From the NCBI RefSeq assembly GCF_030407455.1, contig NZ_JASDDJ010000005.1:41203-105202 (forward strand): a stretch of DNA of 64,000 bases, given 5' to 3'. Source of the stretch: Psychrobacter sp. 5A.1 (GTDB taxonomy: Bacteria; Pseudomonadota; Gammaproteobacteria; Pseudomonadales; Moraxellaceae). The first letter of the stretch is position 1, and each line of letters opens with the position of its first letter. The translations under genes were made by a program, and so were the position numbers. The notes under the pieces were generated by a model. That model ran no database searches. It was given only the letters and a program-made list of their open reading frames with translations, and was not told where the DNA came from. Positions 44,737 to 53,423 of the stretch are shown piece after piece.

Positions 44737-47547
44737 TTATTTGACATCACTATCATCGAGTACATTTGCATCTGCTTGATCTTCAGCACGACCTTCACTA
44801 CTGATTTCGTCATCATCTTCCGCAACAAACTCAGGGACAGGATTTGGATTTACATTACCTGGTGCTGGTGCATCTGGAGAATGATCGTAGTAAGACTGCT
44901 GTTGCCATGCAGGTGGATGATCCACATCGATACCTAGGCTAGAAATAGCGTCTTTAACCAAACGCATCTCAACTTCACCCTCATCCGCTAGACGTTTGAG
45001 CGTTGCAACGACGATATGCGCGGCATCAACATTGAAGAAACTGCGTAAGTTTTCACGAGTATCTGAGCGACCATAACCATCAGTACCCAACGTGGTATAA
45101 GGGCGGCTATCTGGCAACCAAGCACGAATCTGCTCTGAATAGTTGCGCATGTAGTCGGTGGCAGCAACAACGATACCTTCGTGCGGCGCCAATTGCTCAG
45201 TAACCCATGGCACACGCTCTTCATCCATTGGATGCAGACGGTTATAATCGTCACAAGCCATACCATCACGAGTCAATTCGTTGAAGCTGGTCACACTCCA
45301 TACGTTAGACGTAATGTTGAATTCGTCTTTTAGTATCTGTGCCGCTTTTTGTACTTCACGTAAGATAACACCTGAGCCCAATAGCTGTACTTGTGCTGAG
45401 CCATTGTCCTCTAACAAGTACATACCACGTTTGATGCCTTCTTCGGCACCTTTTGGCATTTCAGGTTGCTCGTAGTTCTCATTCATTAGCGTTAGATAGT
45501 AATAGACGCGCTCGCCTTCACCATACATGCGGCGTAAACCATCATGCATAACCACTGCTAACTCATAACCAAAGCATGGATCATAGGTCACACAGTTCGG
45601 CACGACATTGAACAAGATTTGTGAATGGCCATCTTGATGCTGTAAGCCTTCGCCATTAAGTGTCGTACGACCAGCAGTTGCGCCTAATAAGAAGCCCTGT
45701 GCTTGGCAATCACCTGCCGCCCAAGCCAAATCGCCCACACGCTGGAAACCAAACATTGAATAATAGATATACATCGGAATCATCGGCAACGCATTCACAG
45801 AATAACTGGTTGCCAACGCAATCCAAGTACTCATTGCGCCTGCTTCGTTGATGCCTTCTTCTAACATGTGACCGTCGATGGCTTCTTTATAGCCCATCAA
45901 TGCTTCACTGTCTTCTGGCGTATATTTCTGGCCAACAGCTGAGTAAATGCCCAGTTGACGGAACATACCTTCTAGACCGAAAGTACGTGCTTCATCAGGC
46001 ACGATTGGTACGACACGGTCTTGGATATCTTTGTTTTTTAGCATCGCTGATAGTAAGCGGACGAATACCATGGTCGTCGATTGCTCTTTACCGTTACTGC
46101 CTTTTAATACCCGATCGAACATCGATAATTCAGGGATATTCAGTGGAATATGACCACTGCGACGATTTGGCAAATGACCACCTAACGACTCACGACGACC
46201 TTTTAGATACTTCATCTCCGCTGAACCTTCTTCAGGGCGGTAGAATGGTAGGGTCTCTAGCTGCGCGTCCGTAAATGGCAAATCAAAACGATCACGGAAA
46301 TACATCAAGGCTTCTTGATCAAGTTTTTTCACCTGATGCGATTTGTTGACCGCTTGCGTTTGAGCAGACAAGCCATAACCTTTAACGGTTTTAACCAAAA
46401 TAACCGTCGGCTGACCTTTGGTTTTCATGGCTTCACTAAATGCAGCATAAACTTTAACTGGATCATGGCCACCGCGGTTCAGACGCGAGATTTCTTCGTC
46501 AGTCAACGCATCTGCCATCTCTTCTAGCTCTGGATATTTACCAAAGAACTCTTTGCGGGTAAATTCAGGCGTACGCGCTTCATATAACTGATATTCGCCA
46601 TCCACCACTTCTTCCATACGTTGTTTAAGGACACCCGTATGATCTTTACCAAGTAATGAATCCCAGTTGCCACCCCAAATAACTTTGATGACTCGCCAGC
46701 CTGCGCCGCGGAATACTGACTCTAGCTCTTGAATGATTTTGCCGTTACCACGGACTGGACCATCAAGACGCTGCAAGTTACAGTTAACTACCCATATGAG
46801 GTTGTCCAACTTCTCACGACCAGCAAGAGAAATAGCACCCAAGCTTTCTGGCTCATCCGTCTCACCATCACCTAAGAATGTCCAAATCTTACGACCTTCT
46901 TTTTCTAGCAATCCACGGTTTTCCATATAGCGATGTACATGGGCGTGATAGATAGACATGATTGGGCCAAGTCCCATCGATACCGTTGGGAACTGCCAAT
47001 AATCAGGCATGAGATAGGGATGTGGATAGCTTGATAGACCTTTGCCACCTACTTCACGGCGGAAATTATCTAGCTGATCTTCGGTCAAACGACCTTCTAG
47101 ATAAGAGCGCGCATAGATACCTGGCGCTGAGTGACCTTGATAATAAATCATGTCACCACCGAAGTGATCGCTAGCCGCGCGGAAGAAGTGGTTAAAACCT
47201 GTTTCATAAAGCGTCGCACTAGATGCGAATGTCGCTAAGTGACCACCCAAATCATCATCGTTTTTATTGGCACGCATAACCATGGCAAGTGCGTTATAAC
47301 GAATCAAAGCACGTATCTTACGCTCCATGCCTAAATCGCCTGGATACATTGGCTCATCTTCGACCGCAATACTATTGACGTAAGCGGTGTCTAGTCTATT
47401 GAACGGTAGTCCTTCCTGAACTGCCATATTATATAAGGCTTTTAATAAAAACTGAGCGCGATCCTTGTCTGCATGTTTAATCACAGACTCAAAGGCTGCT
47501 AGCCATTCCTGAGTTTCGGTGCTATCAGCATCCTTATAATAATTCAT
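44737..47547 (-). CDS. aceE: Pyruvate dehydrogenase E1 component
   Basis: Thiamine-pyrophosphate-dependent decarboxylase of the pyruvate dehydrogenase complex. 936 aa from ATG 47547, with AAGGATC upstream. Visible motifs are the ThDP-binding GDGETDEPESLGAISLAGRE, WVVNCNLQRLDGPVRGNG and the central LNGEGLQHQDGHSQI. The canonical homodimeric E1 (as in E. coli) is about 887 aa. The extra length here is a C-terminal acidic/proline tail of about 50 residues after SSLGIDVDHPPAW (FVAEDDDEISSEGRAEDQAD). It begins the aceE-aceF operon. Confidence 0.97.
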   Translation of the reverse strand: MNYYKDADSTETQEWLAAFESVIKHADKDRAQFLLKALYNMAVQEGLPFNRLDTAYVNSIAVEDEPMYPGDLGMERKIRALIRYNALAMVMRANKNDDDLGGHLATFASSATLYETGFNHFFRAASDHFGGDMIYYQGHSAPGIYARSYLEGRLTEDQLDNFRREVGGKGLSSYPHPYLMPDYWQFPTVSMGLGPIMSIYHAHVHRYMENRGLLEKEGRKIWTFLGDGETDEPESLGAISLAGREKLDNLIWVVNCNLQRLDGPVRGNGKIIQELESVFRGAGWRVIKVIWGGNWDSLLGKDHTGVLKQRMEEVVDGEYQLYEARTPEFTRKEFFGKYPELEEMADALTDEEISRLNRGGHDPVKVYAAFSEAMKTKGQPTVILVKTVKGYGLSAQTQAVNKSHQVKKLDQEALMYFRDRFDLPFTDAQLETLPFYRPEEGSAEMKYLKGRRESLGGHLPNRRSGHIPLNIPELSMFDRVLKGSNGKEQSTTMVFVRLLSAMLKNKDIQDRVVPIVPDEARTFGLEGMFRQLGIYSAVGQKYTPEDSEALMGYKEAIDGHMLEEGINEAGAMSTWIALATSYSVNALPMIPMYIYYSMFGFQRVGDLAWAAGDCQAQGFLLGATAGRTTLNGEGLQHQDGHSQILFNVVPNCVTYDPCFGYELAVVMHDGLRRMYGEGERVYYYLTLMNENYEQPEMPKGAEEGIKRGMYLLEDNGSAQVQLLGSGVILREVQKAAQILKDEFNITSNVWSVTSFNELTRDGMACDDYNRLHPMDEERVPWVTEQLAPHEGIVVAATDYMRNYSEQIRAWLPDSRPYTTLGTDGYGRSDTRENLRSFFNVDAAHIVVATLKRLADEGEVEMRLVKDAISSLGIDVDHPPAWQQQSYYDHSPDAPAPGNVNPNPVPEFVAEDDDEISSEGRAEDQADANVLDDSDVK

Positions 47548-47950
47548 TATTTTTGATCCTTTTATATCAGTCATACCTACCTAATGGCAGGGCTCTGTTG
47601 AATAATTTGTGATGAGGAATAGGTTTACTTATGACATCCTTGCTACGCCCAAGCATTCCTTTGTTTTATGCGGTGACATACAGCTCGATTATAAAAAATA
47701 GTATTACATCGTATTAGCCCATGCGTCAAATCAACACATTTGCTAAACAATCCATCATGTTATGGCTATCTTTTTTATCGCGCAATGCTAATCATTGATT
47801 GATTATGACATTCTATTATAAGCGTTTATTATCCAGTTGTTTATGGCTGTAGAGAAATGATGAAGTAACAAGTATTTTTTAAATAAATAATGATTAGTTT
47901 TTTTAAAAATGACTACTCATATGTACCGATTATTCTCTATACATCGTTAC

Positions 47951-48124
47951 TAGGGCGTGTCCTCATTTTAAAAATGGTGATAAAAATGAGATAAATTGAC
48001 GCCAAACGAGGAAAATAGTGCAGATAATATCGAGATATTGACCAACTATTTGACGATGTTTGGCAAAATTTAGCTATTTTTAGCCCATTTAAAGGACACT
48101 CGTTTGAATTGAGGACACGCCCTA
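47951..48124. repeat. Inverted-repeat mini-element, copy E
   Basis: 174 bp, TA-flanked. Starts GGGCGTGTCCTCATTTT and ends GAATTGAGGACACGCCC, with the standard body. It lies in a roughly 1-kb gene-free stretch between aceE and the surface locus. Confidence 0.9.
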
Positions 48125-48140
48125 GGCCATATCCTCGTTT

Positions 48141-48373
48141 CAGGGCGTGTCTTCATTTCAAAAATAAGAGGCTTTGCCGTCAAACAAGAAAAATAGCGCT
48201 AATGATATCGAGATATAAACCAGCTATAGTTGATTCAAAATAAAGCTGGTTCATACGAGCATCATCGTTCTACTCTTCTTAAAACCAACCGACTATATTT
48301 GATCATTTTTGGCAAAATTTATCTATTTTTGGCCCATTTAGAGGACTATCATTTGCATTGAGAACATGTCTTA
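48141..48373. repeat. Inverted-repeat mini-element, copy F (decayed, with nested insertion)
   Basis: Starts GGGCGTGTCTTCATTTC 17 bases after copy E; the right end is degraded (GAGAACATGTCTTA). The middle is interrupted by the mini-element at 48226-48297. The rest of the 47548-48562 gap holds no gene that I can see. Confidence 0.75.
48226..48297. repeat. Nested IS630-type mini-element inside copy F
   Basis: 72 bp starting ATAGTTGATTCAAAATAAA and ending GACTATA, interrupting the copy F sequence at AGCTA|TTTGA. Ends match the IS630-type terminus at 5061 and the nested element in copy A. Confidence 0.6.
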
Positions 48374-48562
48374 GCACCCTCATTTTTCATTAAATACAGC
48401 TTTTAGATATAGTTAAATTGTTTATATACAATTGGTTACATAGTGTTTATGATTAATAGTAATGCACACTTTTCATCGTGCTTGTTACCTTACACTTGCC
48501 AAGGCCTTTTTTGCTTGAGTGATGAACTAACTTAGCGTTTGCCGACTACTAGGACTGGCATT

Positions 48563-50569
48563 ATGAAAAAAAATCATGACTCTCTATCCTTACCTCCTCA
48601 TTCATGTAACCATACTTTGTATTACATAAAAATGCTGGTGGCAATGATTTTAGTGTCAGGTTTTAGTCGTTCAGTATTTGCGGCAGCCACATGCCCTACC
48701 GATCAACGGATGTACTATGTAGGTGCAGCAGCCCCAAGCACAGCATACAAATCACTACCTTTATCTGGCTGGGTAGAAGGCAGCTTAACCAGAACTTATA
48801 CTTTTTTAGAGAGCACTGGCAATAAAACCCTAACCATCAACTTTCCTTTATTTTTAGATAAGTATACGACCTACACTTCACAGCCTCCTTACTATGGCAC
48901 ACTCAATGGCGCTACATTAAATGCCATTACTATGATACATAATTCTACTGCCATTAAAGAAAACCATATCATGGATGTGACCGTCAACAGACCTGTCACA
49001 AGGCTTGGTTATGTCGCACAAGATGTGGACTCGATTAGCAGAAACGGCAATAGTAATGGTCGTGTTCCCTATCAAGAAGCGGTTGACGTATCCTCAACGG
49101 CTGGCACGTTGACCTACCAGCCCAACTTTCACACGATCAATCTTTCATTTGATATAGTCACCTCTATTTTACGATCCGCTTGTAGTGGTGGTTCGACCAG
49201 CTATGCTTGTCCCATTGAAGCAACATGGGGCCCAAAAGCCGCTAACAGTCCTTTTAGTCTGACTCATAGTAACCAGCGCAGTGATTACGACGTAGGACAT
49301 GTTTTAGGGTATTCAGACTTTTATTTTTGTATGGCGCCGCCCAAGCTCGTGGTAAAAAAAGTATTAAACGGTGCACGTGTGAATAATAATGATCAGTTTG
49401 AGATTGTCGTTAGTGAGGGATCAATAGCGACAAACAGCTTCACCACTACGGGCACAGGATCAGCTATTACCAATGGTACGAGTGCGACACTTAGTTTGGC
49501 AGAAAGCACAAGCTATACCATTACTGAACGAGTGATAAATGGTACTTTAGGTGATATCGCAAATTACAATGCGACTTATACTTGCGTCAACACCACCACA
49601 GGTAGCACCACCATTATGCCAACTGCGGCGATGTCTTATGATGCCACTGCCAAAACTCGCTCCTTTACGCTTGCCAATACTGCTTATGGTGATGACATCA
49701 CGTGTACGATTACTAATGAGTCAAACTATATATTTTCAGGCATTGTCTTTAATGATAATGGCGGTATCGTCGCTAGTGACGGCAAAAAATCAGACATTTC
49801 TAGTACTTTTACTGGTAATAGTAACTATTTTAATGGCACTTACGATAGTGCAAATGAGCTGGGAATATACGACAGTAATTTGAGTATACGTTTGACTGAC
49901 TGTAATGGTAACAACATTACTAGCCCTACACCCAATCCTCAAACCGTTTCAAACAGTTCTGCTACCAGAGGTCGATATAGCTTCATAGTACCCGCTAGTG
50001 CACTAGTCAACAAAACAAAAGTCTGTCTCATAGAGACTGAGCCAAATACGTGGGATTACACAGTAGACACGACCGCAGATAGCCGAGAAGTGACGCTCAC
50101 CGATAACGTTTATAACTACAATAACTTGGACTTTGGTGAGGTCAAAGCAAATAATGCTGCTCTGGTATTGATAAAATCGCAATACTTTCATAAGTGCAAC
50201 GACAGCTTAGACTACCAAAGCATTAGTACCAATAACAGCGATCCAACCGTGGGTTTTAGTATGAACTCAGTCAGTGGCGCTATTCCAAGAAACTGTATTG
50301 CCTATGCCATTCACGCTTACAACCGTGGTCATCTAGGACTCCAGCAAGTACAAATTCGTGACCAACTACAAAGCAACCTTGTTACTTCAGTATTTAGACG
50401 TCCTACGCCTTTATTTTTGCCGACATCAGTGAGTAGCCCTATCGTTACGTATGGTAGTAACGGTGAAATACGTTCTAATCAATTTAACTTGGCGGCTGTC
50501 CCTTTAGGCAGCACGCAACCAATTTCAGCCGTTTTGTATTTCAATACAAAATATGGCACAACACCGTAG
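48563..50569 (+). CDS. Secreted surface protein with SpaA/SdrD-like domains (paralogue 1)
   Basis: 668 aa from ATG 48563, with AGGACTGG upstream. The N-terminal segment ends in a signal peptide (MLVAMILVSGFSRSVFA before ATCP). Residues about 30-265 form a beta-rich domain with paired cysteines. A prealbumin/SpaA-like repeat follows from PPKLVVKKVLNGARVNN, then an SdrD-like unit (FSGIVFNDNGGIVASDGK). The C-terminal about 140 residues start NNAALVLIKSQYFHKC, contain RNCIAYAIHAYNRG and end YFNTKYGTTP. The same C-terminal pattern recurs in the 541-aa and 700-aa neighbours. No sortase or membrane anchor is visible, so outer-membrane attachment or release is open. Confidence 0.75.
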   Translation: MKKNHDSLSLPPHSCNHTLYYIKMLVAMILVSGFSRSVFAAATCPTDQRMYYVGAAAPSTAYKSLPLSGWVEGSLTRTYTFLESTGNKTLTINFPLFLDKYTTYTSQPPYYGTLNGATLNAITMIHNSTAIKENHIMDVTVNRPVTRLGYVAQDVDSISRNGNSNGRVPYQEAVDVSSTAGTLTYQPNFHTINLSFDIVTSILRSACSGGSTSYACPIEATWGPKAANSPFSLTHSNQRSDYDVGHVLGYSDFYFCMAPPKLVVKKVLNGARVNNNDQFEIVVSEGSIATNSFTTTGTGSAITNGTSATLSLAESTSYTITERVINGTLGDIANYNATYTCVNTTTGSTTIMPTAAMSYDATAKTRSFTLANTAYGDDITCTITNESNYIFSGIVFNDNGGIVASDGKKSDISSTFTGNSNYFNGTYDSANELGIYDSNLSIRLTDCNGNNITSPTPNPQTVSNSSATRGRYSFIVPASALVNKTKVCLIETEPNTWDYTVDTTADSREVTLTDNVYNYNNLDFGEVKANNAALVLIKSQYFHKCNDSLDYQSISTNNSDPTVGFSMNSVSGAIPRNCIAYAIHAYNRGHLGLQQVQIRDQLQSNLVTSVFRRPTPLFLPTSVSSPIVTYGSNGEIRSNQFNLAAVPLGSTQPISAVLYFNTKYGTTP

Positions 50570-50851
50570 ACTTTGCCTGTCATACTTATCTGAAGCGAAA
50601 AACCCATCGCTTTTGCTTTTATCAAGTATCTATATCGTTGTTATCTTTAGACAAACAGTTTTAGGCTACATAGTGTCTGTGCTTGATTTCAATCATTCGA
50701 TATGGACACTTCGTCATACTATAACTACCTTTCGTAACATATTGTTAGTATTTACTTACTATTGTATTTAATATTGTGTACTGAAGAATTCTAACGGTAA
50801 TGTTTGTTTTGCTTGTTACTTGAAAAAGCAAAAATAAGAGGGTGCGATAAT
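50570..50851. other. Intergenic with weak hairpin
   Basis: 282 bases without a gene. A short stem AAGCG/CGCTT at 50593-50612 followed by TTTGCTTTT may be a weak terminator. A ribosome binding site AGAGGGTG precedes the next gene. Confidence 0.4.
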
Positions 50852-52477
50852 ATGTTTTATACATCTCGAAATAATTTATATTCACATGTAAAAAGTGTGC
50901 CTATCTATCAATTCATTATATTAACTGCCTTTTTATTCATTGTTTTCAATAGTCATTCATCCTATGCGATCGCCCCAAACCCTGGCGCGATTTGTGCTAA
51001 TAACTTCTCACAAGGTAGCCTCACGAATAGTGATTACACCAATCTGGTATCGGCCGTCAATACTAATAACTACGTTAGCATCGCGGGAAATGCTTCAGGT
51101 AGCATTCCATTACAGATCAAAATAAGTACGATAGAATCTAGCACGGCCACATTAAAGTCGAACTTCGGTGTCATTACCGCATCCAACACTAGTGCCATTA
51201 ATATCAGAAGAACCTTTCCTACCACCGCAGATTTTACTGACATCACGCTTGAATTTCGTAATAGCATAACGGCGCAGCCTCTATACTTGACCAATGTCGC
51301 ACTTAGTGCTTTCGACATTGACTACGCGAATAGCAATGGCAACACTTTTGATGACTTTATACAAATTACTGGTGTGAATGAATCAGGTAACACCATCGCT
51401 GGTACTTTTCAGTCAATAACTGGCTCAAATATCGGGTTCAATCAAAGTCCACAAGGGCAAGGGTTGTTTACTAGAACGGTGACTGATCCTAACTGTCCTG
51501 CCAAAGGTTTGGGCACGCAATGCCAAGGATCTGTACAGTTTTCTCAACCAGTATCATCGGTGAAAATTCGCTATGCAAACACCGGTTACCTTGCAACCAC
51601 CTCCAACCAAGAAGTCGACTTTCGAGTAGACAATTACTGCTATGTTCCACAGTATGTTTTCTCTGGTATTGTTTTTGATGACAATGGTGGTATTACAGCA
51701 GCTCAATCAAGTGCAACCAATGCGGATATTACCGCTGGCGTTTATGCAAACAATTCAAACTATTTTAATGGGGTTTTTAACCCTTCTGCCCCTGAAACAG
51801 GTATTAGTGGTAGCACGGTCAAACTCGCAAGTTGTACCAATACTTCAACGGTATATGCCATGCAGCCAGTGACAGCCAGTGGTACGACAATCGGTCAATA
51901 TCAAATCAGTGTACCGATTAGTACTCTAAATGGTAATACCAGTAATCTTTGTTTGGTAGAGGAGCGTACTGGCAATACATACCCTCTACGCACTACGGGC
52001 GATAGTAAAGCCCTCTCATTTGCAACCAGTACGTATAGTTATCCAAATAACAACTTCGGTAGAGTCATCGCTAAAAACGCAGGATTGGTACTCGAAAAAG
52101 AACAAGCGCCTAACAACTGTAAATTTACTAATTTCAGTGGCTTAACTTATAGTAAGAATGCGCTGACCAGCTCTGATACGGGAATAGGGACTGACATACG
52201 CCCAGGATTATGTATTGCTTATAAGATTACCGTCACCAATCGCGCCAATATTGATATTAACGACTTTGTCATGAAAGATGTTTTGCAGAAAAAATCGCCG
52301 AATGGCGCCACTATTACGTCCGTACTGGCGCTGCCTGCAAGAGCTGCAAATGAATTTTCTGACAACCTTACGGCAGGTCAGAACGGCACGGTGATTACAA
52401 AACCATTTACATTGATTAAAAGAGCGAAACGATCGTTTTACTTCAACACCCAATATGGATCAACACAATCTAACTAA
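50852..52477 (+). CDS. Secreted surface protein with SdrD-like domain (paralogue 2)
   Basis: 541 aa from ATG 50852. Signal peptide: FIILTAFLFIVFNSHSSYA, then APNP. The N-terminal about 260 residues are beta-rich with three cysteines (CANNFSQG, DPNCPAKGLGTQC) and resemble no family I can name. Then FSGIVFDDNGGITAAQS starts an SdrD-like unit that aligns with the 668-aa protein. The tail begins AKNAGLVLEKEQAPNNC, contains RPGLCIAYKITVTNRAN and ends YFNTQYGSTQSN. The layout of SdrD-like unit plus two-cysteine tail is clearly shared with the 668-aa protein, which looks like an old duplication. Confidence 0.75.
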   Translation: MFYTSRNNLYSHVKSVPIYQFIILTAFLFIVFNSHSSYAIAPNPGAICANNFSQGSLTNSDYTNLVSAVNTNNYVSIAGNASGSIPLQIKISTIESSTATLKSNFGVITASNTSAINIRRTFPTTADFTDITLEFRNSITAQPLYLTNVALSAFDIDYANSNGNTFDDFIQITGVNESGNTIAGTFQSITGSNIGFNQSPQGQGLFTRTVTDPNCPAKGLGTQCQGSVQFSQPVSSVKIRYANTGYLATTSNQEVDFRVDNYCYVPQYVFSGIVFDDNGGITAAQSSATNADITAGVYANNSNYFNGVFNPSAPETGISGSTVKLASCTNTSTVYAMQPVTASGTTIGQYQISVPISTLNGNTSNLCLVEERTGNTYPLRTTGDSKALSFATSTYSYPNNNFGRVIAKNAGLVLEKEQAPNNCKFTNFSGLTYSKNALTSSDTGIGTDIRPGLCIAYKITVTNRANIDINDFVMKDVLQKKSPNGATITSVLALPARAANEFSDNLTAGQNGTVITKPFTLIKRAKRSFYFNTQYGSTQSN

Positions 52478-52498
52478 CTTTAATACCTTCCTCATTGA

Positions 52499-52543
52499 GG
52501 TAGCGCTGATAGACAAGCATCCGTCATTTTTATCAGCGCTACC
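52499..52543. repeat. 13-bp perfect hairpin 3' of paralogue 2
   Basis: GGTAGCGCTGATA (52499-52511) and TATCAGCGCTACC (52531-52543) with a 19-nt loop and no T-run. It begins 21 bases after the stop codon. The rest of the 52478-52898 gap shows no gene. Confidence 0.8.
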
Positions 52544-52898
52544 CCTCGCCTTTACTGTTAAACCCTCATTTCTATCATTACTCATTGTCTCGCCACAAGA
52601 GATAAACGAGCGTCAAGTAAATACCAACGCCCTATAAAACTCATTACCGTTAAAGTCATTTTTGATTCCGCCTATCAGATTTAATGGTCTTAAATCAAGG
52701 ATTTATTAGCACCTTCGATGATATAACGATATAATAAAATCAAGTTACATTATTAACACAATTAAAAAACGCGAAACACATGGTCGGTTTGAATTTATGT
52801 TTTTTTAATCCTGATTTCTTGATTTTGACGAGCCAGATAACCGTATTGTGCGCTACTTGGTTGTAAACATGATATTAACAACTCCTTAGGAATCTGTA

Positions 52899-53363
52899 AT
52901 GACTATTAAATATTCTCTAAAACGGATCATATTACCTGCCATTGTGGCCTTGGCAATGCTCAGCAACGCGCAAGCAGCTGAAGCGTTAAAAATGGAACTG
53001 CAAGCCAACAAAATCACCAAAACAGCAGATGGCAAGGTGAGTTATATCGCAGCCTCCAACGCTCAAAAAGGTGAAACCGTACAATATCGCGCGACTTATA
53101 CCAATACCATTGATACGCCTATTAGCGATGTTTCCGTAACGCTGCCTATCCCTGCCAATATGGTGTTTACAGGGGAGGCCAAACCTAATAGTGCACAAGC
53201 AACTATCGATGGTAAAAACTATGCCGATATGCCTCTCATGCGTAAAGTAGATGGCAAATTGGTCAAAATTCCATTGTCTGAATATAAAGCACTGCGTTGG
53301 AACATCAAATGGCTTCCAGCAAGCAAATCCGCTGACGTATCTCTTAATACAACAGTTAATTAA
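52899..53363 (+). CDS. Small secreted DUF11-like protein
   Basis: 154 aa. Signal peptide with cleavage after ALAMLSNAQA (then AEALKM). The mature part is one DUF11-like beta-sandwich: GETVQYRATYTNTIDTPISD, VSVTLPIPANMVF, then RWNIKWLPASKSADVSL, without cysteines. TTAGGAATC precedes ATG 52899. It is the first gene of a probable operon with the 700-aa, 1766-aa and 258-aa proteins on the same strand; the next gene starts 60 bases on. Its size suggests an accessory or chaperone-like partner of the larger DUF11 proteins. Confidence 0.75.
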   Translation: MTIKYSLKRIILPAIVALAMLSNAQAAEALKMELQANKITKTADGKVSYIAASNAQKGETVQYRATYTNTIDTPISDVSVTLPIPANMVFTGEAKPNSAQATIDGKNYADMPLMRKVDGKLVKIPLSEYKALRWNIKWLPASKSADVSLNTTVN

Positions 53364-53423
53364 ACAACGGTTAATTAATTTTTATTACTTTTACCTTACA
53401 TTTTTGCTCAGGAGAATAACGGG

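Noticed and set aside
50553..50771. 72-residue open frame after the 668-aa surface gene
   Set aside because: It starts inside the upstream stop region, has no ribosome binding site and shows no recognisable pattern.
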